From Lachnospiraceae bacterium (GTDB taxonomy: Bacteria > Bacillota > Clostridia > Lachnospirales > Lachnospiraceae): 64,000 nucleotides of DNA. Below are positions 1-8,313 of the stretch, in pieces. The position numbers and the translations under genes were made by a program. Numbering within the stretch: the stretch's first letter is position 1; each line of letters opens with the position of its first letter. A model generated the notes under the pieces. The model saw only the letters and a program-made list of their open reading frames with translations, did no database searches and had not been told where the DNA came from. The stretch is from NCBI GenBank assembly GCA_017615545.1, contig JAFZZY010000007.1:96720-160719 (forward strand), in the 5' to 3' direction.

Positions 1-520
1 CCTTCAAAAGGCAACGCATGAAACCATTATGACCGATTTCCACCTGGAATTTCTCCAGGCCGGCTGCCTTAAAGCAATCGATCACGCAAGCCAGCATTTC
101 AGCGTCTGCATCGGAGGTCTCGTCGCCGATCAGTTCCGCACCGATCTGCGTAACCTCCTTCATATGACCGAGCAAACTGTCGTGGTTAATGAAGGTGTTG
201 CCGTAGTAGCAAAGGCGGACCGGCATGGTCTCCTGCGCATAATACTTCGCAACACTGCGGGCGATCGACGGTGTGATGTCGGGACGCAAAACTAAGGTGT
301 TGCCTTCCTTATCAAAGAATTTGAACATGTCGCGAGAACTAACGCTGCCGCGCTCTTTTGCAAATATATCGAAAAACTCGAACATCGGCGTCTGGATGTC
401 ACGGAAACCGTAACTATGGAAGATGCCGGAGATCTTCTGGCGCATAGCTTCTTTTGCTGCGCATTCCTCTCCGTACAGATCCCTAACGCCTTCGGGTGTA
501 TGTAATAATTCGTTCTTCAT
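1..520 (-). CDS. hisZ: ATP phosphoribosyltransferase regulatory subunit HisZ, partial (C-terminus beyond the left edge)
   Basis: The visible 173 codons begin at ATG 518-520 behind an AAGAGGT ribosome site and run off the window start. The protein has a class II aminoacyl-tRNA-synthetase-like core: a TPEGVRDL start, an LRPDITPSIAR segment and a CYYGNTFI strand. The strand replaces the arginine-bearing motif 2 of true HisRS, so this is HisZ rather than HisS. HisZ has no synthetase activity. It pairs with the short form of HisG to make the first enzyme of histidine biosynthesis and supplies the histidine feedback site. A short hisG probably lies just left of the window. The upstream promoter region carries repeats that may be an operator. 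Confidence 0.93.
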   Translation of the reverse strand, partial: MKNELLHTPEGVRDLYGEECAAKEAMRQKISGIFHSYGFRDIQTPMFEFFDIFAKERGSVSSRDMFKFFDKEGNTLVLRPDITPSIARSVAKYYAQETMPVRLCYYGNTFINHDSLLGHMKEVTQIGAELIGDETSDADAEMLACVIDCFKAAGLEKFQVEIGHNGFMRCLLK

Positions 521-552
521 AGGATTACCTCTTTCTTGACACTTTAGCGTGC

Positions 553-595
553 TACCATATTACCATGTTACCATAGTAACAAGATAATATGTCAA
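553..595 (-). promoter_or_regulatory. hisZ promoter with overlapping repeats (candidate operator)
   Basis: On the minus strand a perfect TTGACA (590-595) is followed by weak -10 candidates: TAACAT at 19 bp spacing (565-570) or GGTAAC at 17 bp. The region downstream of the -35 contains three TACCAT units (553-558, 561-566, 569-574) and a 5+4+5 inverted repeat, GTTAC-cata-GTAAC (567-580). Repeats lying over the -10 region are what a repressor site would look like. No T-box-like structure is visible in the roughly 50 bp leader. The regulator is not identifiable from here. Confidence 0.55.
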
Positions 596-622
596 GTATT
601 ATATCAGAGGGCTTATGGCTTG

Positions 623-1201
623 TCAACCCTTATTATTGTTTTTTTTCGCATGCTCTTCCAAAGTATCCCTGCGTTCGAGGTCATCGGCCAATGCTTCGAG
701 GAAATGCACGTAGACCGCCTTCTTCAGCGGCACTTCATAATATACTTCATGGAGCAGTTCATCGATAGTGAAACTCATCCTCTCCTTTCGCGCAGCACGC
801 TCCCAGAACGGAACGATCGTCGTGTAAGGAACATAGTAGATGTGATCTGTAGCAGTAAAATGGATCAGGAAGAACGATATGCCGCCCTGTGCTTCGAAAT
901 CCTTCATAAACTCCATCTGGTGTTCGTGGATGTTCTTTAAGGGAAAACTCGTCTCCTGGCACTCTTTCGCATCAAAACAGACCGGCACGCCCTGCACCGC
1001 CCCGATATAGTCGACGGTACTCTTCTGGTCGAAATACGCGAGCGTAATGTGACGAGTCTCTTTATCGATATCGATGGGCTTGATCGGCGTCGGTATCTTC
1101 TGAATCAGTGCCAGATTCTGCGACCGGTAATAGTCCAGGGTGACATTGATCATCTCTTCAAATGTATCGCCTCGCAGGCCGCGGCTTTGCCAGGTTGCCA
1201 T
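623..1201 (-). CDS. recU: Holliday junction resolvase RecU
   Basis: A 192-residue protein of the usual RecU length. RecU cleaves four-way DNA junctions late in recombination and is the RuvC counterpart in Firmicutes. The conserved blocks are an N-terminal SRG..FE..IN segment, a KIPTPI block, the STVDYIG core (Asp64) and a FPLKNIHEHQ segment. The usual F-E-A-K-E strand reads FDAKE here (Asp77, Lys79), so a normally glutamate metal ligand position is aspartate. It is 9 bp downstream of the RluA-type gene and likely co-transcribed with it. It ends about 100 bp before hisZ. Confidence 0.93.
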   Translation of the reverse strand: MATWQSRGLRGDTFEEMINVTLDYYRSQNLALIQKIPTPIKPIDIDKETRHITLAYFDQKSTVDYIGAVQGVPVCFDAKECQETSFPLKNIHEHQMEFMKDFEAQGGISFFLIHFTATDHIYYVPYTTIVPFWERAARKERMSFTIDELLHEVYYEVPLKKAVYVHFLEALADDLERRDTLEEHAKKNNNKG

Positions 1202-1210
1202 AGTACTCTC

Positions 1211-2182
1211 CTAAATGTGTAAGTTTTCTTCCTGTAACAGGGACTTGATATCGTCAGGGATCGGGGCTTCGAAGCATCTTCCGGATAAGTATCCAAGAGC
1301 CCCGGTCATCTGCGGGAAATGCATCTGCCACGAATGCAGCAGGGGCCGTCCCTTCTTTTTACTGTTTGCATTGTATTTGGAATCTCCGACAAGCGGATGG
1401 CCGATGGAGGCCAGATGTGCTCGGATCTGATGCGTTTTACCGGTGATCAGATGCACCTTCAAGGCGGAATAACGCTCATTGTAGTCGAGCGGCTCATATT
1501 CCGTCTCGATGGCGGCGCCTTCGTCTGCGTCCTGAGATATATAGACTTTATTATTCTGCGCATCCTTGCGAAGGAAACCATTCAAAACGCCGGGCTTGAT
1601 AACCTTTCCTTCAACGATACACAGGTAGTATTTCTGCAGGCTGCGATCCTTCACGATACGATTTAACTCCTGCAGGCCCGGAAGTGAAACTCCCGCAAGC
1701 ATCAGTCCGTCGGTATTACGATCGAGACGGTTACAGATACCGGGCGTAAACAGTTCATGGTCCAAATGCGGTTTCCCGGAATAATGGTCCACTACAAAGT
1801 CTACGACCGAAATGTCTCCGACTTTGGCATTCTGTGAAAGCAGACCTGCAGGTTTATTCAGCACCAGGATGTTCTCATCCTCATAAAGGATCGGGACCGG
1901 AACGATTTTAACAGCCGGTTTTCCGGTTGCCTTATCCTTTTCGGAAGCATTACTCTTAGAAAGATCGCGAAACATTGCTATCGTTTCGTCGCGCATATAG
2001 ACCTGCACGCGGTCACCGACCTGCGTTTTCACATTTCCGTTGGCCTTCGCGCCGTTCAGCAGGATATTCTTCTTTCGAAGGCTCTTCTGGATCAAGCTCT
2101 GCGGCGCTTTATTCAGAAGTTTCGCCAGATATTTATCGAAACGCAGCCCCGCTTCGTTTTGTGAGATCAAAAACTCCTGCAT
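1211..2182 (-). CDS. RluA-family pseudouridine synthase
   Basis: A 323-residue enzyme with an N-terminal S4 RNA-binding domain (roughly residues 1-75) and an RluA/RluD-type catalytic domain. The catalytic loop reads NRLDRNTDGL, keeping the essential aspartate (the D of RLDR). The usual HRLDR histidine is asparagine. The C-terminal GKTHQIRAHLASIGHPLVGDSKY segment is typical of the family. It isomerises uridine to pseudouridine in rRNA or tRNA, but the exact target cannot be told from sequence. It is the first of two pseudouridine synthases in this cluster and sits 18 bp from the upstream membrane-protein gene. Confidence 0.92.
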   Translation of the reverse strand: MQEFLISQNEAGLRFDKYLAKLLNKAPQSLIQKSLRKKNILLNGAKANGNVKTQVGDRVQVYMRDETIAMFRDLSKSNASEKDKATGKPAVKIVPVPILYEDENILVLNKPAGLLSQNAKVGDISVVDFVVDHYSGKPHLDHELFTPGICNRLDRNTDGLMLAGVSLPGLQELNRIVKDRSLQKYYLCIVEGKVIKPGVLNGFLRKDAQNNKVYISQDADEGAAIETEYEPLDYNERYSALKVHLITGKTHQIRAHLASIGHPLVGDSKYNANSKKKGRPLLHSWQMHFPQMTGALGYLSGRCFEAPIPDDIKSLLQEENLHI

Positions 2183-2200
2183 AAAACGCTCCTAAATATG

Positions 2201-2791
2201 TCAGATGGCAAGTTTACTGATCATCCGCGCGATGACCGCAGTGTCCAGTTCCTCGTCGTCGTTCAGTTCTTTCTTCGTCAGATCGTTAAAACGATTCTTG
2301 AATTTATCTTCTGCGGCAAATGCCTTGAGATTGACCTGATAACCGCTCGCCGCTAAGATCCCGGAGATGAAATCCTCCTGTTTCTTCAGGGTTGCGGTAT
2401 CGGTCTTCTGCTCTTTCCTGTCCTTTGTGTACAGGATCACTTCACGCCCATGTACGAAAGCATAAACGGCCCAGAGAGTCGGCAGGTTCGGGTTCGTGAT
2501 CGCCAGCTCCGCCATTAATTGACCGAACTGTAAACGTTCCCGGTATTCGGAAAATGCATCCGGATCCGTCCCTTTGAAGGGAAAAACCGCGATCAGGATG
2601 ACGGTTACCTTCGATAGCGGCAGCGCCAATAAGATCGCCATGACCGTAAAGAGGTTTTTCGACGAACCTGTCATGATATAACCAGTCACGTAAAACGTGA
2701 TCATGCCAGCGATGAGAATGATGAGCAGCATGAGCTGGAACAGTTTTCTCCGCTTGAAATAACCGGGTAGTCCTTTATAAAGTCGAAACAT
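2201..2791 (-). CDS. Small membrane protein of unknown function
   Basis: I place the start at ATG 2789-2791, giving 196 residues. It has a GAGGATC site about 7 bp upstream and overlaps the end of the HAD gene by 17 bp. A longer frame to 2869 exists but lacks such a site. The protein opens with a basic segment (FRLYKGLPGYFKRRK), has two hydrophobic helices at about residues 18-40 and 46-70, and then a roughly 110-residue cytoplasmic domain with no motif I recognise. The context is a run of RNA-modification genes. I assign no function. Confidence 0.7.
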   Translation of the reverse strand: MFRLYKGLPGYFKRRKLFQLMLLIILIAGMITFYVTGYIMTGSSKNLFTVMAILLALPLSKVTVILIAVFPFKGTDPDAFSEYRERLQFGQLMAELAITNPNLPTLWAVYAFVHGREVILYTKDRKEQKTDTATLKKQEDFISGILAASGYQVNLKAFAAEDKFKNRFNDLTKKELNDDEELDTAVIARMISKLAI

Positions 2792-3458
2792 GATAAAGAT
2801 CCTCGTAATCTGTGATAAAGGCATCCGCCAGTTCCCGTTTCTGGTCGCGTAGATGCTTTGAGTTTTCATCGTCCACCGCGATCACGGCCATGCCGGCGTT
2901 TCTCGCTGCCTGGATACCGGAAGGAACGTCCTCAAACACGAGGCAGTCGGCCGGATCCACCTTTAATCTTCTTGCAGTTTCCAAAAACACATCTGGTGCG
3001 GGTTTTCCTTTTGCGACCTCGCATCCGGTCGTGATGACTCTGATGTAATCCTTCAGGGACAATGCATCGAAGACCGCGCCGACGAGTTCCGCGGAGTTAC
3101 TGGTCGCAATGCCTGCCACGATGCCCGCACTCTTGATATCCTCCAGGAACTTTTGCGCGCCGGGCTTCAGAAATACGTCGTGAGAATATTTCTCAAATGC
3201 CATCTGGTTCCAGCAGATCTTCATTTCCTCTGCTGTCATAGGGATATCAAAACGGTTCTTGAAATAATCGGCGGTTTCGGTGAAACTCATTCCCTCGATC
3301 TCGTCCTGCATATCATCTGGGCAGTCGTACCCGAACCTTCCCAAAAAGTCAATATCGATCTGCTTCCACATCCACATGCTGTCGACCAGCGTTCCGTCCA
3401 GATCAAAGATCACGGCCTTTACGTGGCGGCGGATCGTATTTATGTCAAATAAATTCAT
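2775..3458 (-). CDS. HAD-superfamily hydrolase (beta-phosphoglucomutase/phosphatase-like)
   Basis: A 227-residue HAD subfamily IA enzyme. Motif I is FDLDGTLVDS (nucleophile and acid aspartates), motif II is the ATSNS serine, motif III is the lysine in KGKPAPDVF, and motif IV is VFEDVPSGIQAA. An alpha-helical cap lies between motifs I and II. These enzymes dephosphorylate small phosphorylated metabolites or isomerise sugar phosphates. The DGTLVDS and EDVPSGI signatures fit either a phosphatase or beta-PGM. The start is preceded by GAGG and lies 1 bp after the RsuA-type stop codon, so translation is probably coupled. Confidence 0.9.
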   Translation of the reverse strand: MNLFDINTIRRHVKAVIFDLDGTLVDSMWMWKQIDIDFLGRFGYDCPDDMQDEIEGMSFTETADYFKNRFDIPMTAEEMKICWNQMAFEKYSHDVFLKPGAQKFLEDIKSAGIVAGIATSNSAELVGAVFDALSLKDYIRVITTGCEVAKGKPAPDVFLETARRLKVDPADCLVFEDVPSGIQAARNAGMAVIAVDDENSKHLRDQKRELADAFITDYEDLYHVSTL

Positions 3459-3459
3459 G

Positions 3460-4194
3460 TCAAACCTCGGCTTTCAGCCTTTCTAATTCTTCTTTCGTAA
3501 GTAAACGGCTCTCTCCCGGCGCCAGCGTTTCATCGAGTGATAGCGAGCCCATGGAGATTCGTTTCAGGTAGATCACTGTCAGTCCGAACTTCGCAAACAT
3601 GCGTTTTGCCTGATGGTATTTACCTTCGTAGATTGTGATATATACTTCATCCTCCGATGCGGTCTGCTCGATCTTCGCAGGAAGTGCGGTAAAGCTTCCG
3701 TCCGCATCATCGATCTCGACGCCCGCTTCTAAAGCACGGATCACTTCTTCGGTGACCGCGGCGTCCAGTCTCGTGAAATAGGTCTTCGGTACATGCTTCT
3801 TCGGAGATAACAACTGATGGGTCAATGCTCCGTCATTGGTCAGAAGCAGTAGGCCTTCGGTGTCGATATCTAGGCGGCCAACCGGCGCCAAATCTTTTCG
3901 TACGCCGCTACTCCGAACCAGATCCAGAACGGTCTTCTGCCTGGGATCCTCTGTTGCCGAGATCACACCGGCAGGCTTATTCAACATACGGTACTCGTAC
4001 ATATTGTAGAATATCTCGGCGCCGTCGATCTGGAGCGTACAGGCGCTCATATCCACCTTGAGATCCGCGGACTTCACGATACTGCCGTCGATCTTCACGC
4101 GGCCTTGCGAGATCATCTTCTTCACTTCGCTTCGCGTGCCGTAGCCCATATCACATAGAGCCTTATCCAGGCGTATGGTTTTGGTCGTTTGCAT
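3460..4194 (-). CDS. rsuA: RsuA-family 16S rRNA pseudouridine synthase
   Basis: A 244-residue enzyme with an N-terminal S4 domain (about residues 6-52: IRLDKALCDMGYGTRSEVKK) and the RsuA/RluB-type catalytic site GRLDIDTEGLLLLTNDG, which contains the catalytic aspartate. The MLNKPAGVISA segment and the C-terminal YEGKYHQAKRMFA block are both characteristic. The family modifies uridine 516 of 16S rRNA or nearby 23S sites. The 16S assignment follows family similarity and is not proven here. It sits 9 bp from the RsmF-type methyltransferase and 1 bp from the HAD gene, so these are probably one transcript. Confidence 0.92.
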   Translation of the reverse strand: MQTTKTIRLDKALCDMGYGTRSEVKKMISQGRVKIDGSIVKSADLKVDMSACTLQIDGAEIFYNMYEYRMLNKPAGVISATEDPRQKTVLDLVRSSGVRKDLAPVGRLDIDTEGLLLLTNDGALTHQLLSPKKHVPKTYFTRLDAAVTEEVIRALEAGVEIDDADGSFTALPAKIEQTASEDEVYITIYEGKYHQAKRMFAKFGLTVIYLKRISMGSLSLDETLAPGESRLLTKEELERLKAEV

Positions 4195-4203
4195 TTCGGC
4201 CTC

Positions 4204-5598
4204 CTACTGCCAGCGCCAGCCGCTCAGATATTTGTTTTTGATGCTTATATCTTTCGCCTTGCCAAAGCCCAGAGGATGGCCTTCCACGCAGATCAGGCAA
4301 AGGCCGTCCTGCAAGTTCTCCTCAGAGGTAAGGTCGATCGTCTCACCTTTCAGATAACGGATCACCCGATCGTCATCCAGGCCGAACGAAATGGAATTGT
4401 CAAATTCATCCGCTTTTAATGCCATGGCAAAGGCCTGGCTCGGTTCAAAGCGGTTCTTTTTGCATTCACCGACAAAAAGGCCGGGACGCAGGATGCGTAG
4501 CCCGCTGATATCGCAAAGTTCGTCCGGAACGCAGTAAACCTTATCCTGACGCAGATAATAATGCTTCGAGCGAAATCTTCCGTTGATCTGCTCCATGAAT
4601 TCGGTAAACTCGGGATGCTTCGCCAGTTCCCTGGAACTGTCATAGGATGCATGCGATGCGCTTGCAAAACCTGTAGCAGAACTGCCATCTTTCCGGAACA
4701 TGGTCAGGAAATGTCCCTCGCCTTGCATATGCTGCGGCCAGATGCGAACGCAGTTCCGAAACTCCGCTTCTTTTGAAGCATCGTATACACCCGGATAGGC
4801 GCTACGGAAACCTTCATAACTATCGATAGCCACCGTATGCATTTGCGGGAATTTCGATAGGATATAGTCGACGGAGGCTTCATTTTCCATCGGGGAAAAT
4901 GTACAGGTCGAATACATCAGCAGGCCGCCGGGCTTCAACATGGCGACTGCCTGCTCGAGGATCTCGCGCTGAAGTTTGGAATACTCTGCATTACTGTTCG
5001 GCGTCCATGCCTTCATCACGGCGGTATCCTTACGGAACATACCCTCGCCGGAACACGGAGCGTCGATCAAGACTTTATCAAAATACTCGGGAAAGACCGG
5101 AACCATCTTATAGGGTGCTTCGCTTAAGATGCATGCATTATCGATGCCAAAGAGCTCGATATTCTTTAAAAGCGCCTGCGCACGTGAATTACTGATGTCG
5201 TTCGTGACCAGCAGACCCTCATGGCCCAGCTTCGCACCCAGTTCGGTGCTCTTGCCTCCGGGCGCTGCACAAAGATCGAGGACCTTATCCCCGGGCTCGA
5301 TGGGCAGGCGGTTCGCCGGTGTCATCGCGCTCGGCTCCTGCAGATAATACAGGCCCGCATAGTACAGCGGGTTCTTCGCCGGGCGGTCATCCTCCTCGTA
5401 ATAATACCCGTTGTCGATCCACGGGATCTTCTTCACGTGAAACGGAAGGAGTTCCTCAAATGCCTCCTGCGAGATCTTCAGACGATTACGGCGCAGGCCG
5501 AACACCCGTTTATCACCGAAGGAAGCTTCGTATTCCGCATAATGCTCACCCAGAAGCTTTTGCATATTCAGTTTATAGACTTCCGGCAACTGCGGCAT
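4204..5598 (-). CDS. rsmF: RsmF/NOL1-NOP2-Sun family rRNA (cytosine-C5) methyltransferase
   Basis: A 464-residue SAM-dependent RNA methyltransferase. The SAM site is DLCAAPGGKSTEL. The two catalytic cysteines lie in DAPCSGEGMFRKD and YSTCTFSPMENE. The N-terminal part (about residues 1-90) holds a RNRLKIS block typical of the family. The C-terminal 150 residues resemble the PUA-like and RsmF C-terminal domains (GLRILRPGLFVGE... HPLGFGKAK). It methylates C5 of a cytosine in 16S rRNA. It heads the rRNA-modification run that continues through the RsuA- and RluA-type synthases. Confidence 0.92.
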   Translation of the reverse strand: MPQLPEVYKLNMQKLLGEHYAEYEASFGDKRVFGLRRNRLKISQEAFEELLPFHVKKIPWIDNGYYYEEDDRPAKNPLYYAGLYYLQEPSAMTPANRLPIEPGDKVLDLCAAPGGKSTELGAKLGHEGLLVTNDISNSRAQALLKNIELFGIDNACILSEAPYKMVPVFPEYFDKVLIDAPCSGEGMFRKDTAVMKAWTPNSNAEYSKLQREILEQAVAMLKPGGLLMYSTCTFSPMENEASVDYILSKFPQMHTVAIDSYEGFRSAYPGVYDASKEAEFRNCVRIWPQHMQGEGHFLTMFRKDGSSATGFASASHASYDSSRELAKHPEFTEFMEQINGRFRSKHYYLRQDKVYCVPDELCDISGLRILRPGLFVGECKKNRFEPSQAFAMALKADEFDNSISFGLDDDRVIRYLKGETIDLTSEENLQDGLCLICVEGHPLGFGKAKDISIKNKYLSGWRWQ

Positions 5599-5675
5599 AG
5601 TTTCTCTCCTTGTGAAAACGCCTGCAAAACAGCGTTGGCTATCTGCAGACGTTTTAAATACTCTATCGGACCGGA

Positions 5676-6266
5676 TCAGTTCTCTTCCGGTGCTGCTGCA
5701 CGGGCAGCTGCCTCATCACGACTAACGGTCGCGGGAGCAGCCAGCTCTGCACGATTTGCTTTTACTACGTTCAAACTGTTGGACAATGAATTCATCAGGT
5801 TCGAATAACGGGACTGTGACTGATCCAACGTGTGAGCCAGAAGGTTCTCCATGTTCTGCAGAAGCGAATCGATATAAGCGATCGCGCTTTCACGAACTTC
5901 GGAAGCCTCACGGTGAGCATCCTTAACGATACGCTCTGCCTCGATATGCGCGTCAGCGATCATGTTATCTGCTATACCCTTCGCCTGCTTTGCGATATCG
6001 TGCTCATCCAGAAGTCTCTTCGCTTCCTTCTTCGCATCTTCAATGATGTCCTTACCGGTCTCATTTGCCTCGTTAATGATCTGATCCTTATTCTGTAAGA
6101 GCCGCTGACTCTGCTTGATCTCATTCGGAATGCGGCTGCGAAGCTCCTCGAGAAGCTCCTCGATCTGGATCTTATCTACAATAATCTTGTTTGAAGAGAA
6201 TGCGGCGGCTTTGCAGCTTTCCAAAAAATCTTCAATCTCGTCAATCTGTTGTTCCATTTTAGCCAT
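5676..6266 (-). CDS. Coiled-coil protein, DivIVA/ATPase-subunit-H-like, unknown function
   Basis: A 196-residue, almost wholly helical protein. Residues about 60-165 form a heptad-rich coil with ADNMIADAHIEAERIVKDA repeats, as seen in proteins annotated as DivIVA-like or V-type ATPase subunit H/F0 b-like in Clostridia. The C-terminal 25 residues are Ala/Glu/Pro-rich and probably disordered. No catalytic motif and no membrane helix are present. M1 and M4 are both possible starts. A good promoter precedes it (6364-6392), so it is transcribed separately from the lipoprotein gene. A scaffold or envelope-division role is only a guess. Confidence 0.75.
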   Translation of the reverse strand: MAKMEQQIDEIEDFLESCKAAAFSSNKIIVDKIQIEELLEELRSRIPNEIKQSQRLLQNKDQIINEANETGKDIIEDAKKEAKRLLDEHDIAKQAKGIADNMIADAHIEAERIVKDAHREASEVRESAIAYIDSLLQNMENLLAHTLDQSQSRYSNLMNSLSNSLNVVKANRAELAAPATVSRDEAAARAAAPEEN

Positions 6267-6363
6267 ATCTTCTCATCCTCGCTTCTTGTAGTTTCGATCG
6301 GACTCACGGTCCGTTTTCATTTTCTGAACGCCAAACTTCAAGGGTTCCTTATCCCTATCTGTT

Positions 6364-6392
6364 ATCATAACACATCAAAGCCAAATTGTCAC
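6364..6392 (-). promoter_or_regulatory. SigA-type promoter of the coiled-coil gene
   Basis: On the minus strand GTGACA (6387-6392), a 17 bp spacer and TATGAT (6364-6369). The start codon lies about 98 bp downstream, leaving a leader of about 90 nt in which I see no strong structure. Confidence 0.7.
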
Positions 6393-6422
6393 TAACAAGC
6401 GTGTCGTTTTTTTAATTTCTTT

Positions 6423-7790
6423 CTATTGCTCTTCCGCTACCATCTTGTGATCGACAGAAATCTGTTCTTTCGTCAGCATGAAGTAGCTCATCCACTCAGG
6501 AGCTTCGGGATCGATCGCCAAGGTGTCACACCATGTGACATCTACATAATAGGTTCCGTCCGGCTGTTTTACGACATTCCACATATGTCCTTCGGAATCG
6601 CCGGCAACTCCGGTGACTGTATCACAATACAGGTTGGCCTTTCTGCAAAGATATTTAAATGCTTTTGAATATCCCTCGCAAACAAATTTACCACCCATAA
6701 TTCCGGAATACGGAGCCTCATTTGCAGACTTCTTCTCCGCGAAGTCATATTCATAATTGGCATTGATAGAGATCGTTTTCGCAAGATACATGTATTTCTG
6801 GTAGGCGGTCATATCTTCCGTAAGTTCTGCAACGATCCTGTCAGCTTCGTCCTCAAACATCTCCATGTTATCTCTGATCAGTTCAATGCTGTCTGAAGGT
6901 TCATCTGCCCAATAGGAACGATATTCAGAAGCCATTCCGAGCACATTGCCGTTCTCATCGTCCTGTTCGACGATCTTGAAGTAACAATCGATCTCGGGAT
7001 AATCCGTTCGCAGATAGCCCCAGGCGCGAAGAACTTCGTCCATGGCATCACCATCTTCGTAATCTTTTACCAGATAGGAAAACTCTTCGTAGTTTTTGAC
7101 CTTCTGAAGCATGTCATCGTAGAATTCTTTTTCTCTTTCCGTCATGTTCGGATGCTTACGATCTTCATATGGTATATACCCCAGATCCAAACAGATGTTG
7201 GCACCATTTTGATCGACAAGCATATAACATCCTTCATAGGTCTGCGGGAACACGATGTCATCTACGTATTTATAACACAGTGTAAGGGTTTCATTGACCG
7301 GGATAACGATGTCCAGATAACCGTCATCGTTGGAATCGATGTTTTTGATCTCTTTTTCAAAGAACCAGTCAACGCGTCCGGGTGCGGACAATGTACCGAT
7401 GCGCTCCTGTGTATCTACATCATATACAAAATATCCGAAATCTTCTTCTGTCTTAACGGCTTCCAACACAACGGAATGGTCGTCATCGATCGTAAACTGT
7501 CCGAGATATCCTTTATCCTCCCACCATTTCTGGGCAGGAACCTCCGTTGTGGGTTCTGCCGTCGTAGGCGCCTGCGTTGTAGGTGCCTCGGTCGTCGGAG
7601 CCAGTGTGGTCGGTGCTTCGGTCGGTGCTGCCGTAGTCGTAACTGCATCAGTTGCAGGTGCTGCTGTGGTGGTTACGGAAGCAGTTGTGTCCGCTTCCTT
7701 CGTGGGCTCGTCTTTTGTGCCTGAGCATGCCGTGATCATGAGTGCGGCCAATGCTGCGACTGTCGTTTTTGACAAATGTGACTTCTTCAT
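6423..7790 (-). CDS. Cell-surface lipoprotein with transglutaminase-like domain
   Basis: A 455-residue secreted lipoprotein. The signal peptide ends in a lipobox, MITAC, with Cys22 as the lipid site. Residues about 35-90 are a Thr/Pro/Ala linker of TTEAPTT-type repeats, probably a wall-spanning spacer. A beta-rich region (about 95-200) and a helical region follow, then a transglutaminase-like papain fold with Cys371 (FVCEGYS), His402 (GHMWN) and Asp417 (VDVTW) in the right order for the triad. Members can be peptidases or cross-linking enzymes, and the substrate is unknown. It lies 17 bp downstream of coaD. The same linker style recurs in the CAP protein at 27278. Confidence 0.88.
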   Translation of the reverse strand: MKKSHLSKTTVAALAALMITACSGTKDEPTKEADTTASVTTTAAPATDAVTTTAAPTEAPTTLAPTTEAPTTQAPTTAEPTTEVPAQKWWEDKGYLGQFTIDDDHSVVLEAVKTEEDFGYFVYDVDTQERIGTLSAPGRVDWFFEKEIKNIDSNDDGYLDIVIPVNETLTLCYKYVDDIVFPQTYEGCYMLVDQNGANICLDLGYIPYEDRKHPNMTEREKEFYDDMLQKVKNYEEFSYLVKDYEDGDAMDEVLRAWGYLRTDYPEIDCYFKIVEQDDENGNVLGMASEYRSYWADEPSDSIELIRDNMEMFEDEADRIVAELTEDMTAYQKYMYLAKTISINANYEYDFAEKKSANEAPYSGIMGGKFVCEGYSKAFKYLCRKANLYCDTVTGVAGDSEGHMWNVVKQPDGTYYVDVTWCDTLAIDPEAPEWMSYFMLTKEQISVDHKMVAEEQ

Positions 7791-7807
7791 TTCTTTGAAA
7801 CTCCTTC

Positions 7808-8302
7808 TTACTTGCGCTTTCCCATTTCGCGCATTTTTGCTTCGACCCTTTTGGCGATCTCGGGGGATACAAATTTTGAGATATCGCCGTTATAATATGC
7901 AACCTCGCGAACCGTGCTGGACGAAAGGTAGGCATACTGCAGGCTGGTCGTAAGGAAGATCGTGTCGATCTCAGGCGCGATGATCCGGTTGGTCTGCGCC
8001 AGCTGCAATTCATATTCAAAGTCGGTGACAGCTCGCAAACCACGGATGATGGTCTGGGCCTTATACTGCTTCGCCAGGTCTACGGTCAGTCCGTTGAACG
8101 AGGTGATCTCCACGTTCTTCAGGTCCTTCGTGACCTCACGCAGCATATCCACGCGCTCCTCAGCGGTAAACCAAGGGTTCTTTGAACTGTTATTCAAAAC
8201 CGCAACGATGAGTTTATCCACGATCTTTGCCGAACGGGATATAACATCCATATGTCCATAGGTCACCGGATCAAAACTTCCGGGATAGATACCAATCTTC
8301 AT
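7808..8302 (-). CDS. coaD: Phosphopantetheine adenylyltransferase
   Basis: A 164-residue enzyme of the expected length. It transfers AMP from ATP to 4'-phosphopantetheine, the penultimate step of coenzyme A synthesis. The nucleotidyltransferase signature is [16 protein letters not shown], with the T/HxGH-type site reading TYGH. The [14 protein letters not shown] and SSSTVRE segments complete the active site. It starts 11 bp after rsmD ends, the common rsmD-coaD pairing. Nothing in it is unusual. Confidence 0.97.
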   Translation of the reverse strand: MKIGIYPGSFDPVTYGHMDVISRSAKIVDKLIVAVLNNSSKNPWFTAEERVDMLREVTKDLKNVEITSFNGLTVDLAKQYKAQTIIRGLRAVTDFEYELQLAQTNRIIAPEIDTIFLTTSLQYAYLSSSTVREVAYYNGDISKFVSPEIAKRVEAKMREMGKRK

Positions 8303-8313
8303 AATACTCTCCT

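Noticed and set aside
521..622. T-box leader for hisZ
   Set aside because: The leader is too short, with no antiterminator or T-box sequence; only promoter repeats are present.
6293..6320. Terminator-like CGGAC...GTCCG repeat followed by TTTT on the plus strand
   Set aside because: The stem is 5 bp only, and no plus-strand gene ends there.
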